A stretch of DNA of 64,000 bases from Fulvivirgaceae bacterium JP3-4 (GCA_029309925.1 JARKND010000001.1:124001-188000), one strand, 5' to 3'; counted from the stretch's first letter, positions 36,506 through 46,459 are shown. Numbers and translations: made by a program. Notes: generated by a model from the sequence alone, not told the origin.

Positions 36506-37279
36506 CTACCTGCCTTTGAAAATTGGCTGACGTTTTTCAAGAAAAGCTGATGTACCTTCTTTGAAGTCTTCAGTGGTTGAACATTCTGAGAAATGAGTTG
36601 CCTCAGACGCATAGCCGGCATGTTCGAATGCGAAGCCAGCGTTAACACTGCGTATTATGTTGCCGATCGCGATTGGCGCCTTGGCAACAATCTTTGTGAG
36701 AATTTTTCCTGCCAGATCAAGCGCCTCTTGTTTTGTCGGAACGACATGGTTAACGAGGCCCAGATTTTTCGCTTCTGCTGCTGAGATCATGTCGCCTGTT
36801 AAAAGAAGCTCAAGTGCCTTGCCTCTGCCCACAAGTTGTGTGAGTCTCTGCGTTCCGCCATAGCCCGGGATGATTCCCAAATTGACCTCCGGCTGTCCAA
36901 ATTTTGCATTTTCCGTTGCAATTCTCATATGGCACGCCATCGCCAGTTCACATCCGCCTCCGAGTGCAAAACCGTTAACCACCGCGATTACCGGTTTTGG
37001 ACAATCCTCAATCGACTTGAAGATTTTTTGCCCTTTTTGGGCTAGTTCGAGGCTTTGCTCTTTGTTTAACGCGCTGAGTTCTCGGATATCAGCCCCCGCC
37101 ACAAACGCTTTTTCGCCATCTCCAGTCAAAATCGCTCCACGTATCTGCTGGTTTTGGACAATTTCTTGCATAACTTCGCGCAGCCCTCCCATTACCTCAG
37201 CATTAATTGCATTTAATGACTCTGGCCTCGTGACCACAACGGTCATGATGGATTGGGATATTGACGTTTTTATTGACAT
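36506..37279 (-). CDS. Enoyl-CoA hydratase/isomerase family protein
   Basis: A 257-residue crotonase-fold protein. The oxyanion-hole segments are AFVAGADIREL and GFALGGGCELAMACHMRIA, followed by FGQPEVNLGIIPGYGGTQRL. Both usual acidic residues (Glu in GGCELA and in PEVNLGI regions) are present, so hydratase activity is likely. Typical substrates are short-chain enoyl-CoAs in fatty acid or amino acid breakdown. It is the first gene of the flippase-nucleotidyltransferase-TPR run, an odd functional mix. Confidence 0.9.
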   Translation of the reverse strand: MSIKTSISQSIMTVVVTRPESLNAINAEVMGGLREVMQEIVQNQQIRGAILTGDGEKAFVAGADIRELSALNKEQSLELAQKGQKIFKSIEDCPKPVIAVVNGFALGGGCELAMACHMRIATENAKFGQPEVNLGIIPGYGGTQRLTQLVGRGKALELLLTGDMISAAEAKNLGLVNHVVPTKQEALDLAGKILTKIVAKAPIAIGNIIRSVNAGFAFEHAGYASEATHFSECSTTEDFKEGTSAFLEKRQPIFKGR

Positions 37280-37602
37280 AAAGTGGCGTGGTTAAAAAAC
37301 CAACTGCAACATAGAAGATTTAATGTTTTGATGAAAAGAGATGATCGAGGAATTGAGTCGCGTCCTTGTGATTTTAAACACTTAGCGTCTCATACATGTA
37401 AGCACGAAGTCTAAACTGACCAATCTGCCTGTCGCCTGGTTGAAAGAATGTTGAAGCAGGGGAGGAGCCGGACCATTTAAAGGGCAAAAAAACTTTTAGA
37501 AATGTGACTTACTATTTTATAGTGTAACATATTTATAACATACAGCAAAGAGTGAAATCGTTGTTTTGCTCCTGCTTATAGATTCACTAAAATTTCACCA
37601 AA
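37280..37602. other. Divergent intergenic region, no gene seen
   Basis: A 323-base AT-rich spacer between the enoyl-CoA hydratase gene (minus) and the T9SS cargo gene (plus). It contains AT-rich stretches (around 37510-37550) that may hold promoters, but no convincing full -33/-7 pair. I see no RNA gene, repeat or small coding region. Confidence 0.5.
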
Positions 37603-40074
37603 GTGCACCGGCTTCTTGTCATTTTTTTGGCCATCGTTGGCTCTATGTCGATTTATGGACAGCTCTCCGCGCAGACGAATACGCTTACGAGTGGAACCTG
37701 GGCTGACCCGACTGTATGGTCAACGGGCGCAGTTCCTGGCGCAACTACCACGGTAAATGTAAACCACCCGCTGACGATTGATGCAAACATCTCAATCTCC
37801 TCAGGTACCTACACTTTTAACGCAAGCTCAACCGATTTCACCGGTGGCACGAACCACACACTCACGATGAGCGGTGGATCATTGACCATTGGTAATGGAA
37901 GCAACACTCCCACCGTTACTTTTGGCGGTGCAGCCACTTTTGCCAATGCAACGATTTTAGTAAGAACCGGAGCGACACTTATTCTTGGCGCGACAACATT
38001 CAATAACGGAAACACAGTAACCGTTCAGTCGGGTGCTACGATTATTGTCAATGGAACACTCCTTAACAGTAACAGTGCCGGAACAATTACCATCGGTGGA
38101 CTGATCTATGTTAATGGTGATTACGACACCAACAACGGTAACCTTCTCGTTTCAGGTTCTGGTGATCTCATCGTAACCGGCTCACTGACCAATCAAGGTT
38201 CTTCCACCACGTTCGGTTCAAACGCAGACTGCACCAGCGGTCCGTGTTCGGGGCAAAACCTCTGTACGGGTTTAAACACGGTGACACCTGCAAGTCAGTT
38301 TATTTGCAGTGGCGCATCTTCTGTATCAGTGCTGGATGGGAACGCTATGAGTAACGTAACGTATCAATGGCAATCCTCTACAACCTCAGCTACTGCTACC
38401 GATTTTGCAAACATAGGAGGCGCGACAGGTGAAAATTACACGCCTCCTGTGCCTGGCGTTACAACATGGTACAGACGCGTTGCAACCAATACTTCCGATG
38501 CAACGTGTGTCGGGAGATCTATAGCTGTGCAGATCACCGTTACGGCCAGCGGAGGCTGGAGTGGTAACGTCAGCACTGACTGGCATGATACGGGTAACTG
38601 GTGCGGTGGTGCGATACCAACGGCAACGACAGATGTGGTGATCAATTCAACTGCTGTGCGCCAACCTACCATTTCATCCGCTGATGCTGTGTGCAGAAAC
38701 CTCACCATTGGATCGGGCGCAACGGTGACCGTCACCGACCGAACCCTTGATCTGAAGGGCAACCTTACTTACAACGGAGCTCTCGCTTTCAACGGAAGCG
38801 TAACAGGCACTCTTTCCTTTACGGGAACGTCAGCTCAAACGATCAGTGGATCTACACCATACATTTTTAATAACGTAACATTTAATAACACATCCGGGGC
38901 AACACCAGCCGTGAGTTTCTCAGGAAATGCAATTACGGTGAACAAGGCGCTAACCCTGACTGCAGGCACAATTGATCTTGGCGGCTATAATGTTACCATT
39001 GGAAGTGCTGTAGCATCGCCAGGCAGCCTTGCCTACACAGCAGGGAGGTTTTACAACGGTAACATTACACGCTGGTTTGGAACCGCTGCGATCACTGTAG
39101 AAAACGTTGGGGGATACTTCCCGATTGGATCGTCTACGGACAACAGACCGTTTTATCTTGGCTTCACTGGCTTAACAACAGGAGGAACTGTGCGTGTGCA
39201 ACACACTGCTTCGCTCGGATCGACCTCAGCATCTTTCAATGACACTAACCCGGCTGCCACTATACAGGTTGTGTCCAATTCATTCTGGACGGTCTCGAGT
39301 GCGAACGGTCTTGCATATGCGGGCTCGCCCTTCAGCGCTACTGCTGGAGGAACAGGTTTCGGAACTGTTTCTGATGCCGTCAATCACCTGCGCTTAACAC
39401 GTCAGGCCGCAGCAATCGGAGGTAACGCAGGCACAAATGCTTCGTCTACAACGGACTTGCGTATACGCAGAACCGCTTTTGCTTTCCCTACAAATCCTTT
39501 CAATGTTTACATCGCCTCGACCAACGCAGCGCTTTCATCGTTACCAATCACCTTAAGTCATTTTTCACTTCACGCGATGACCGAGGGTGTTCAGCTCCGT
39601 TGGACTACGGCCATGGAAGATAACTTCAGTCATTTTTCAATCGAGCGTTCCCGCGATGGGATAACCTTCGAAGGCATCGATGAAACCCCTGCAAAAGGCG
39701 CCCTGAACAAAGTCACTCACTATAATTATGTTGATGGCACCGCCAGATCGGGACGTTTCTACTATCGACTCAAGAGCACCGACATTGATGGGGCTTTTGA
39801 ATACTCATCCATCGAGCGCATAGATCTTGAAAACGAAACGCTTGAGATTGCTTCGATCTTCCCTAACCCGATCGCGGGCAAATTCACTGTGAGCGTCTTC
39901 GAAGGCAAAACGGGTAAGCTTGTGGTGATCGATAAGTATGGCAAAAGTGTGGCAGAAACAATCATCCACGAAGGCAACCAGGATCTTGAATTCCAGAATC
40001 TCCCTGCAGGCATTTATTACGCAAGGATACACACCGAGGCCGGGATGCAGACAATCAAGATAGCTGTGAAATAA
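37603..40074 (+). CDS. Secreted T9SS type A sorting-domain protein
   Basis: An 823-residue surface or released protein starting at GTG 37603, with a signal peptide (MHRLLVIFLAIVGSMSIYGQLSAQ). Most of the chain is Thr/Ser/Gly/Asn-rich and looks like parallel beta-helix and Ig-like modules (GTWADPTVWSTGAVPG is a typical start). The last 73 residues are a type A T9SS sorting domain: FPNPIAGKFTV, then GLYxxRI-like PAGIYYARI and the end TIKIAVK. SprA, the channel for such cargo, is encoded in the same window. The binding target is unknown. It is a single-gene unit. Confidence 0.9.
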   Translation: MHRLLVIFLAIVGSMSIYGQLSAQTNTLTSGTWADPTVWSTGAVPGATTTVNVNHPLTIDANISISSGTYTFNASSTDFTGGTNHTLTMSGGSLTIGNGSNTPTVTFGGAATFANATILVRTGATLILGATTFNNGNTVTVQSGATIIVNGTLLNSNSAGTITIGGLIYVNGDYDTNNGNLLVSGSGDLIVTGSLTNQGSSTTFGSNADCTSGPCSGQNLCTGLNTVTPASQFICSGASSVSVLDGNAMSNVTYQWQSSTTSATATDFANIGGATGENYTPPVPGVTTWYRRVATNTSDATCVGRSIAVQITVTASGGWSGNVSTDWHDTGNWCGGAIPTATTDVVINSTAVRQPTISSADAVCRNLTIGSGATVTVTDRTLDLKGNLTYNGALAFNGSVTGTLSFTGTSAQTISGSTPYIFNNVTFNNTSGATPAVSFSGNAITVNKALTLTAGTIDLGGYNVTIGSAVASPGSLAYTAGRFYNGNITRWFGTAAITVENVGGYFPIGSSTDNRPFYLGFTGLTTGGTVRVQHTASLGSTSASFNDTNPAATIQVVSNSFWTVSSANGLAYAGSPFSATAGGTGFGTVSDAVNHLRLTRQAAAIGGNAGTNASSTTDLRIRRTAFAFPTNPFNVYIASTNAALSSLPITLSHFSLHAMTEGVQLRWTTAMEDNFSHFSIERSRDGITFEGIDETPAKGALNKVTHYNYVDGTARSGRFYYRLKSTDIDGAFEYSSIERIDLENETLEIASIFPNPIAGKFTVSVFEGKTGKLVVIDKYGKSVAETIIHEGNQDLEFQNLPAGIYYARIHTEAGMQTIKIAVK

Positions 40075-41040
40075 TCACGCTGTCATTGTTGATAAAACTG
40101 ACGGGAGGTTCGCAAGGATCTCCTTTGTCATTTCCTTCAGGCCGAACTGGTGATTCCAGCCCCAGTCTTTACGCGCGGCTGAATCATCGATTGACTTTGG
40201 CCAGGAATCGGCAATCGCCTGACGGAAATCCGGTTGGTATGAAATTTCGAATTCCGGAATGTGCCTCTTGATCTCTGCTGCGATTTCTTTAGGAGAAAAA
40301 CTCATCGCAGAGACGTTGTAACTTGAACGCACTTTTACTTTTTCAGCAGGAGCTTCCATCAGGTCGATGGTGGCTTTCACAGCATCGTCCATGTACATCA
40401 TGGGGAGATATGTATCCGGACTCAGGAAGCATTCGTATTTTTTGTCGGTCAGTGCCTTGAAGAAAATATCGACAGCGTAGTCTGTTGTTCCTCCACCGGG
40501 TTTCGTTTTCCACCCGATCAGTCCAGGATAACGAAGGCTGCGAACATCCACACCTTTATTCCTGAAATACCAGTCGCACCAGCGTTCGCCCGCTTGCTTG
40601 GTAATACCATAGATCGTGGTCGGATCCATGATCGTATCCTGCGGTGTATTGTTCTTCGGAGTCGTTGGGCCGAATGCAGCGATGGAGCTCGGCCAGTAAA
40701 CCTTGTCGAGTTTGTATTCTACAGCAGCATCAAGCACATGGATAAGTCCGTCCATGTTGAGATGCCACGCAAACTTGGGATTTTTTTCGCCTGTCGCAGA
40801 AAGAACTGCCGCGAGGTGGTATACCTGTGTGATATTGTTTTTCTGAATGAAATCGAAGAGATTTTTTTGCTTGAGAACATCAAGGATCTCAAAGTTACCC
40901 TGGCTGAGAATTCCCTGAGGGTCTTTGATATCAGTGGCAATCACGTTTTCCTTTCCATATAAATTCCACAATCCTTGCGTGAGCTCAGAGCCTAACTGGC
41001 CGCCAGCGCCAATTACAAGTATTTTCTGCGTTTTCCTCAT
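40075..41040 (-). CDS. tdh: L-threonine 3-dehydrogenase, UDP-epimerase-like (SDR) type
   Basis: A 321-residue extended SDR protein that oxidises threonine to 2-amino-3-oxobutyrate with NAD. The Rossmann motif is IGAGGQLGSEL near residue 10, and the catalytic Tyr-x3-Lys is in YGITKQAGERW. This short non-zinc TDH type is known from Bacteroidota and animals. The divergent kbl gene supports the assignment. A TAATTTCG -7-like box lies at 41066-41059. Its stop abuts the end of the T9SS cargo gene. Confidence 0.9.
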   Translation of the reverse strand: MRKTQKILVIGAGGQLGSELTQGLWNLYGKENVIATDIKDPQGILSQGNFEILDVLKQKNLFDFIQKNNITQVYHLAAVLSATGEKNPKFAWHLNMDGLIHVLDAAVEYKLDKVYWPSSIAAFGPTTPKNNTPQDTIMDPTTIYGITKQAGERWCDWYFRNKGVDVRSLRYPGLIGWKTKPGGGTTDYAVDIFFKALTDKKYECFLSPDTYLPMMYMDDAVKATIDLMEAPAEKVKVRSSYNVSAMSFSPKEIAAEIKRHIPEFEISYQPDFRQAIADSWPKSIDDSAARKDWGWNHQFGLKEMTKEILANLPSVLSTMTA

Positions 41041-41109
41041 CGTGGTCGATTAGCGGGGCGAAATTACATAATTTTATGATTTACCTACCATGCGTTAGGA
41101 GTTGCTTAT

Positions 41110-41117
41110 TACCTTTG
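41110..41117 (+). promoter_or_regulatory. Probable -7 box of the kbl operon (TACCTTTG)
   Basis: An exact TAnnTTTG match that ends 4 bases before the GTG start of the small gene at 41122. The transcript would therefore start at or next to the start codon. No TTG is seen at -33. Confidence 0.5.
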
Positions 41118-41121
41118 CCGC

Positions 41122-41409
41122 GTGAATTTTGAGGAATATCTCATCTCGAAAAAGATCGATGCTGCTGCCTTCCGGCTGGCTGAACCTGCGTTGTTTCAGG
41201 CATGGCAAACTGAGTTCGATCAGATGCACGTGAACAGTTTCACCGTTCAGAAATTGAACCTGATCAATCCGATCAGAAGAAAGTACCAGCTAAAGGAATC
41301 GCCAAAAGAAACGGAGAAACCCACAACACCTGCCGCGCCAGCAGATACAACTCAGACCCAGCCCCGTGTGGCGAGACCTATGATCAAACCAAAACCGAAA
41401 ATCAACTGA
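41122..41409 (+). CDS. Small conserved-looking protein with proline-rich tail
   Basis: A 95-residue protein starting at GTG 41122. Residues 1-55 are a compact helical part ([44 protein letters not shown]). Residues 56-95 are a Pro/Thr/Lys-rich, probably disordered tail. I recognise no family function. It ends one base before the kbl start, so it is almost certainly co-translated with kbl. A -7 box directly before the GTG suggests a leaderless or nearly leaderless transcript. Confidence 0.7.
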   Translation: MNFEEYLISKKIDAAAFRLAEPALFQAWQTEFDQMHVNSFTVQKLNLINPIRRKYQLKESPKETEKPTTPAAPADTTQTQPRVARPMIKPKPKIN

Positions 41410-41410
41410 C

Positions 41411-42607
41411 ATGTATAACAAGCTTCAACCCGTACTTGAGAAAGAATTAGCCTCTATTAAAGAAGCAGGATTATTTAAAAAGGAGAGGATCATCACCACA
41501 CCGCAGGGCGCAGACATCCGGACGCAGGATGGAAAAGAAGTAATCAATTTCTGTGCGAACAATTACCTCGGACTTTCTTCGCATCCCCGCGTGATCGAGG
41601 CCGCTAAAAAGGCAATTGACACGCACGGATTCGGAATGTCGTCCGTACGATTTATATGCGGAACGCAGGATATTCATAAAGAACTTGAAAAGAAGATCTC
41701 CGATTTCCTCGGGACGGAAGACACTATATTATATGCTGCCGCCTTCGATGCGAACGGAGGTGTGTTTGAACCATTGTTCGGAAGCGAAGATGCCATCATT
41801 TCCGATGAGTTGAATCATGCATCTATTATTGATGGGGTGCGACTGTGCAAAGCGATGCGCTACCGCTATAAGCACAACGACATGGCTGATCTTGAAAAAC
41901 AGCTCAATGATGCAAAAGCCGCGGGCGCGAAACAAATGATCATCGTTACTGATGGCGCTTTCTCAATGGACGGCACGATCGCGAAGATGGATCAGATCTG
42001 TGATCTGGCAGACAAGTTTGGCGCGCTGGTGATGACCGATGAGTGTCACTCGACAGGATTCATCGGAAAAACCGGAAGAGGCGTTCCGGAATACCGCAAC
42101 GTGATGGGCAGGGTCGATATCATCACCGGTACACTAGGCAAAGCGTTGGGTGGCGCATCCGGGGGATTTACCTCGGGCAGGAAAGAGATCATCGAACTGC
42201 TGAGACAACGCTCGCGTCCATACCTGTTCTCTAACACTTTGGCACCTTCGATCGTTGGTGCGTCCATTGAAGTTTTCAACATGCTGTCCGAGACTACGCA
42301 GCTGCGTGACAAGCTTGAGCAGAATACCAAATACTTCCGCACGGAGATGACCAAGGCAGGCTTTGATATCAAGCCTGGCGAGCACCCGATTGTTCCGATC
42401 ATGCTGTATGAAGCGCCACTTGCGCAACAGTTTGCCGAAAAACTCCTGGCGAAGGGCATCTATGTTATCGGGTTCTTTTATCCGGTAGTCGCAAAAGGTC
42501 AGGCGCGGATTCGCGTGCAAATCTCAGCTGCGCACGACAAGCATCACCTTGACAAAGCGATCAAAGCATTCACTGAGGTTGGAAAAGAACTCGGTGTGCT
42601 GAGGTAA
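41411..42607 (+). CDS. kbl: Glycine C-acetyltransferase (2-amino-3-ketobutyrate CoA ligase)
   Basis: A 398-residue PLP enzyme of the alpha-oxoamine synthase family. It splits 2-amino-3-oxobutyrate with CoA to glycine and acetyl-CoA. The PLP lysine is K244 in [15 protein letters not shown], the same number as in the E. coli enzyme, and the chain aligns over its full length. It is paired with the divergent tdh. A 14-bp hairpin follows at 42618. Confidence 0.95.
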   Translation: MYNKLQPVLEKELASIKEAGLFKKERIITTPQGADIRTQDGKEVINFCANNYLGLSSHPRVIEAAKKAIDTHGFGMSSVRFICGTQDIHKELEKKISDFLGTEDTILYAAAFDANGGVFEPLFGSEDAIISDELNHASIIDGVRLCKAMRYRYKHNDMADLEKQLNDAKAAGAKQMIIVTDGAFSMDGTIAKMDQICDLADKFGALVMTDECHSTGFIGKTGRGVPEYRNVMGRVDIITGTLGKALGGASGGFTSGRKEIIELLRQRSRPYLFSNTLAPSIVGASIEVFNMLSETTQLRDKLEQNTKYFRTEMTKAGFDIKPGEHPIVPIMLYEAPLAQQFAEKLLAKGIYVIGFFYPVVAKGQARIRVQISAAHDKHHLDKAIKAFTEVGKELGVLR

Positions 42608-42617
42608 TGTGTCAATA

Positions 42618-42656
42618 TGCCAATGTGCCAACTATAATTCAATTGGCACATTGGCA
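42618..42656. repeat. Perfect 14-bp hairpin between convergent genes (TGCCAAT words)
   Basis: TGCCAATGTGCCAA (42618-42631) pairs perfectly with TTGGCACATTGGCA (42643-42656) around an 11-base loop. It is followed by further half-copies (GGCTAATTGGCTAATT). It fills the spacer between kbl and the convergent membrane-protein gene and could terminate both. Confidence 0.85.
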
Positions 42657-42675
42657 CATCGGCTAATTGGCTAAT

Positions 42676-43128
42676 TTACTTGATGTCGAATTCCTTCTTC
42701 CTTTTTTCAACGATCTCGCCCATGCGCGAAGTGTCTTTCGCGATGAGACCGAAGGCAGCGATGATATTTTTTGACGGGAAGAAATAAATAGGCTCGCGCT
42801 TGCCCTTCACCTTCAGTTTGTAGACGTTGAAGATGGGGATAAGGCTCAGCGATTTCACCTCGGGCCACTCAAATCTCAGGTTGCGATCTCCCTCGATCAC
42901 TACGATCTTGTTCTTCCCTACAGCAACGCGCTTGATCTTCGCGTTGAGCACGAGAAAAATTGAAAAAAAGACCGATCCGAGAACGATAAAAAGAAGGCCC
43001 ACGAAAAAGTTCTTCGAATCAAACTGGAATTTCACCAGGACCACCGTTGCAACGAGCCACTGAATCAGTGCCATCGCCAGGAAAAAAGATTTGGCCAGAT
43101 AAAACTTTACGGGATTAGCTTCTACCAT
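42676..43128 (-). CDS. Small membrane protein with PH-like domain
   Basis: A 150-residue protein with two membrane helices (about residues 9-32 and 40-62). A soluble beta-rich part follows (KIKRVAVGKNKIVVIEGDRNLRFEWPEV, then YKLKVKGKREPIYFFPSKN), which resembles the bacterial PH-like domains of the YdbT/DUF2244 kind. Function unknown. It is convergent with kbl and followed by the WD40-caspase gene on the same strand after 75 bases. Confidence 0.6.
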   Translation of the reverse strand: MVEANPVKFYLAKSFFLAMALIQWLVATVVLVKFQFDSKNFFVGLLFIVLGSVFFSIFLVLNAKIKRVAVGKNKIVVIEGDRNLRFEWPEVKSLSLIPIFNVYKLKVKGKREPIYFFPSKNIIAAFGLIAKDTSRMGEIVEKRKKEFDIK

Positions 43129-43203
43129 TATAAAAAATTAGTTAAACGTTATCCTAATTTACGACACTATTCGTGTGAATGTTCCGCCATGCAGGCTTTT
43201 TTA

Positions 43204-46200
43204 TCACTCGATGACTACTGGAAAATCCTGTCCGCGTGAAAACGTGTAAGGATACTGAGGCTTTCCTTTCAGCTTCCGGGTCATTTCCGGAACCTGATCG
43301 TCAATGAATGATTTCAATTCGTAAATGGTAACCTTGCCGTCTTTCGGAGCACCATCAGCTTCGCCTTGCAGCGCGCGGATAAGCACGTGGGTAAAAAGTC
43401 CGTGCCCGAGCGAGGCAAACTCTGCCGCAAATTGTTCACTTCCCGCGGAGGCCATCACGTGAATTCCGGCACTACGCGACAGCTGGGCAATGGCTTTTTC
43501 TTCGCTGGCGCCACGGTTTGCCAGCAATTCTACCGAGCCACCGGACTGGCAGGCGTCCATGATGATTAGTTGTTTTAACGCCTTTATCTGTTTGAATTTT
43601 TCCTGCAGCGCCACCGCCTCAATTGCGTCCTTGTTCAGAGAACCTGCATCATACAATCGCAACGCTTCAGTTGGAATAAAATAAAACTGGTTGTCGACCA
43701 TGCTTCCATGGCCAGCGTAGTAGAAAATAAAAACGTCTTCCTGGTGAACTTTGTCTCTCAGCGCATCCAGTGTCGAAAGAATTTTTTCCTTCGTGGCATC
43801 TTTGTCATACAGCGTATGCAGTTCGATGGATTTGAAAAGATTTGTTGCCTTGTCATCCATGAGTTTACTGAACGTCATGGCGTCTGGCTTCGCATAGTTC
43901 AGCGTCATCTTCGGGTTCTTGTATTCGTTGATGCCAACAGCCAGAATATGGCAAACGCTGCTGCGCGAAGCATGCTCTGAAAAAATCTCCGCTGTGTGCG
44001 GATCGGCTTCGAGCTTCTCTTTATTGGAAGCCGTTGCTGTAAATGTATTTGGCCCGGTTACGAGGTCGATCATCTGACGGTAAGTCGTGCTCTGATTTTT
44101 GCCGCTTGGCAGCGACAGATTCTCAGCGCTTAGTGAAATACTTTTGCCGTTGTGAAAAATTCGCGGGTTGGTCACGCCTGCGCCATTGTCAGTCAGCTTC
44201 ATCAGCAACTCTGCTTTACCTTCTCCGGACGGAAGCACGGCAATTCTCACGGTTGGAGGAGGCGAGCTCAAAAGTTTTCCCTGGATACCTTTCAATTCAC
44301 CTGAACCCCGTGTTTGAAAAATTTTAGGCAGCAGATCGGGCCGGTAAAAGTCGTTGAAAAACTGGTCTACTGAATATGACTTCATTCCGTTCACAAAATG
44401 GATGTATTTGCGCGCTTCGCCTGTCCCATTAAAATACCCATCTGGATTTTTGACCATCCACTCTGTATCACCGAGATGAATGTGTTCGAAAAATTCCTGA
44501 CCTGAGGTGAGATCCCAGAATTTCGTCACTCCATCCACACTGTGGCTGATCAGCATTTTGTTGTCGGGGCTGAACAGGAGGGAAGTTACCTCTGAGTTGT
44601 GCCCGGCAAACGTTCTCACAATTTTGCCCGTTGCAATTTCCCATACAGTTACGGTGCGGTCGCCATTGCCAGAATAAATATATTTCTCGTCAGCACTGAA
44701 GAGGGCGGTGTAGACCGGTGATTTTGCTTTGAATTTTTTCGTCATCAATCCTGATGCAACGTCCCACAACCTGATGCTTCCATCCCAGCTTGAAGTCATG
44801 AGCGTGCGCTGGTCGTTGCTCATGCGGATGGAAGAGATAACATCGGTGTGTCCAACAAAATTTCTCACCACCGACCTTGTGTCGATCTCCCAAAGTTGCA
44901 ATGAATTGTCAAGACGTGCCGATATCAGGTACAAGTCGTTCGGATGAAACAGGATGTTGTAGGCAGCATAACTTTCAAATTCAATATACGTGAGCAGTTT
45001 TCCGCTCGTGAGATCGTGAATTTTCATCGTGGCATCCCAGCTTGAAGTTGCTGCGAGTGTTTCATCGGAATTGAAATGAATGTCGAAGATGGGCTCGCGA
45101 TAGCTTCGGATCACTTTCAGCGTATCACCCGTCTCCATGTCCCATAGAATGATCGCACCATCACCGCCACCGGTAAGAAGTCTTTTTCCGTCACGTGAAA
45201 TGTCATAGGCAAGCACCGCTTTTTTATGACCGTTAAAATCCATCACGCTTTTGCCCGTGGCGATGTCCCATTGTTTCACCCGCGTTCCGAATTTTCCTTT
45301 GATCAGCGACTTGCCATCGCGAGAAAGCAGGAGCGTGTTCTTGAACCTGACGTATTTGGCAATGGCAGACTGCCAGTAAAAGTTCGGGTCGTAGTTCAAT
45401 CCGCCCTTATCGCGGTCGTTCAGAAAACCAGTCAGCACTTTTTCTTTTCGGTTCGTCAGCGGGTTCCAGATAAAAGCGGTGTTGTTATCGCAAGCTACTA
45501 GCAAGCGTTTTCCATCAGGAGTAAATTCCAGGCGATGGAACTCGCCTTTATCGTCTGCCTCGAGCGTTGCGACTTTCGCTTTCGTGAGCACATCGAACAC
45601 GACAACATTCTTTTCAGTCGCTCTTGCAACATATTTTCCATCGCGGCTCAAAGCGAGACCCGTCAAGTCTTCAGTTTTTTCTTCGTAAGTGTCAAGTGAT
45701 TTTCCAGAAACAAGGTCATAGCGGTTCAAAGTACCATTGTGTGAAGCACTGAAAAATGTTTTGTTGTCGTTGGCGAACCTTACCATGGTAGCACATCCGC
45801 CACACCAGCCCTCTTTGTATTCGATCGTGTGAAGCTTTTGCCAGTCTGATGTTCTATATAAATTGACAACACGATTGTCCTCACCGAAAGCAATGGCCTC
45901 ACCATTGTCGCTGATCGCTACAGAAACTCCGTAGCCACGGCCCTCGTCAGCATTTACCGGGATCCGCCTGATAGGCTTGCGTGTTTTGAAGTCATAAACC
46001 GTTGCTGAATCCTGATATCCGGTTCGGTTATATCCTACCGAAATGAAAAATCGCACCTTGGGATCGAGTGCCACATCGGTAATTGCGTCCTCACCCGTGA
46101 TGGTCGCGACTGCCTTCCCGTTGGAGACGTCCCAAAAGCGCGTTGACTTGTCATAGCTTCCCGATACGATGTATTTGCCGTCAGAAGAAAAGGCTATGCT

Positions 46201-46431
46201 TGAGACAGTCATTTCGTGGCCCAGAAAGCTCCTGATCTCGCGCCCGGTGCCCAGCTCCCACAGTTTGATGGATTTGTCCTTACTCGCGGTAGCCACAAAA
46301 TTACTATCGGGGCTTACCGCCACCGCCACTACGGCTAATTCGTGGCCTTTTTGAATTACTGTTTCGAGATTTTGTGCAATTGCCCCTTCCCCGAGGATTG
46401 CAATCAGGATGATTGGTATGACTTTATTCAT
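43204..46431 (-). CDS. Secreted WD40-repeat protein with C-terminal caspase-like (C14) domain
   Basis: A 1075-residue protein with a signal peptide (residues 1-19). Residues about 28-660 form WD40 blades (GHEMTVSSIAFSSDGKYIVSG, then SYDKSTRFWDV, and similar). They are followed by a linker with a WMVKNPDGYFNGTGEARKY motif and an Ig-like section. Residues about 824-1075 are a caspase fold with the intact dyad His908 (YYAGHGS) and Cys961 (MDACQSGG). Intracellular versions act in bacterial cell death or defence; this one is predicted to leave the cytoplasm. It is divergent from the MgtC-family gene, with only 28 bases between. Confidence 0.9.
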   Translation of the reverse strand: MNKVIPIILIAILGEGAIAQNLETVIQKGHELAVVAVAVSPDSNFVATASKDKSIKLWELGTGREIRSFLGHEMTVSSIAFSSDGKYIVSGSYDKSTRFWDVSNGKAVATITGEDAITDVALDPKVRFFISVGYNRTGYQDSATVYDFKTRKPIRRIPVNADEGRGYGVSVAISDNGEAIAFGEDNRVVNLYRTSDWQKLHTIEYKEGWCGGCATMVRFANDNKTFFSASHNGTLNRYDLVSGKSLDTYEEKTEDLTGLALSRDGKYVARATEKNVVVFDVLTKAKVATLEADDKGEFHRLEFTPDGKRLLVACDNNTAFIWNPLTNRKEKVLTGFLNDRDKGGLNYDPNFYWQSAIAKYVRFKNTLLLSRDGKSLIKGKFGTRVKQWDIATGKSVMDFNGHKKAVLAYDISRDGKRLLTGGGDGAIILWDMETGDTLKVIRSYREPIFDIHFNSDETLAATSSWDATMKIHDLTSGKLLTYIEFESYAAYNILFHPNDLYLISARLDNSLQLWEIDTRSVVRNFVGHTDVISSIRMSNDQRTLMTSSWDGSIRLWDVASGLMTKKFKAKSPVYTALFSADEKYIYSGNGDRTVTVWEIATGKIVRTFAGHNSEVTSLLFSPDNKMLISHSVDGVTKFWDLTSGQEFFEHIHLGDTEWMVKNPDGYFNGTGEARKYIHFVNGMKSYSVDQFFNDFYRPDLLPKIFQTRGSGELKGIQGKLLSSPPPTVRIAVLPSGEGKAELLMKLTDNGAGVTNPRIFHNGKSISLSAENLSLPSGKNQSTTYRQMIDLVTGPNTFTATASNKEKLEADPHTAEIFSEHASRSSVCHILAVGINEYKNPKMTLNYAKPDAMTFSKLMDDKATNLFKSIELHTLYDKDATKEKILSTLDALRDKVHQEDVFIFYYAGHGSMVDNQFYFIPTEALRLYDAGSLNKDAIEAVALQEKFKQIKALKQLIIMDACQSGGSVELLANRGASEEKAIAQLSRSAGIHVMASAGSEQFAAEFASLGHGLFTHVLIRALQGEADGAPKDGKVTIYELKSFIDDQVPEMTRKLKGKPQYPYTFSRGQDFPVVIE

Positions 46432-46459
46432 AGCTAGTTGAGTTCATTCAAGCGCATCG

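Noticed and set aside
43165-43203. GCC-ATGCA-GGC stem with T-run as terminator of the WD40-caspase gene
   Set aside because: The T-run is on the wrong side for the minus-strand gene, and no plus-strand gene ends there.
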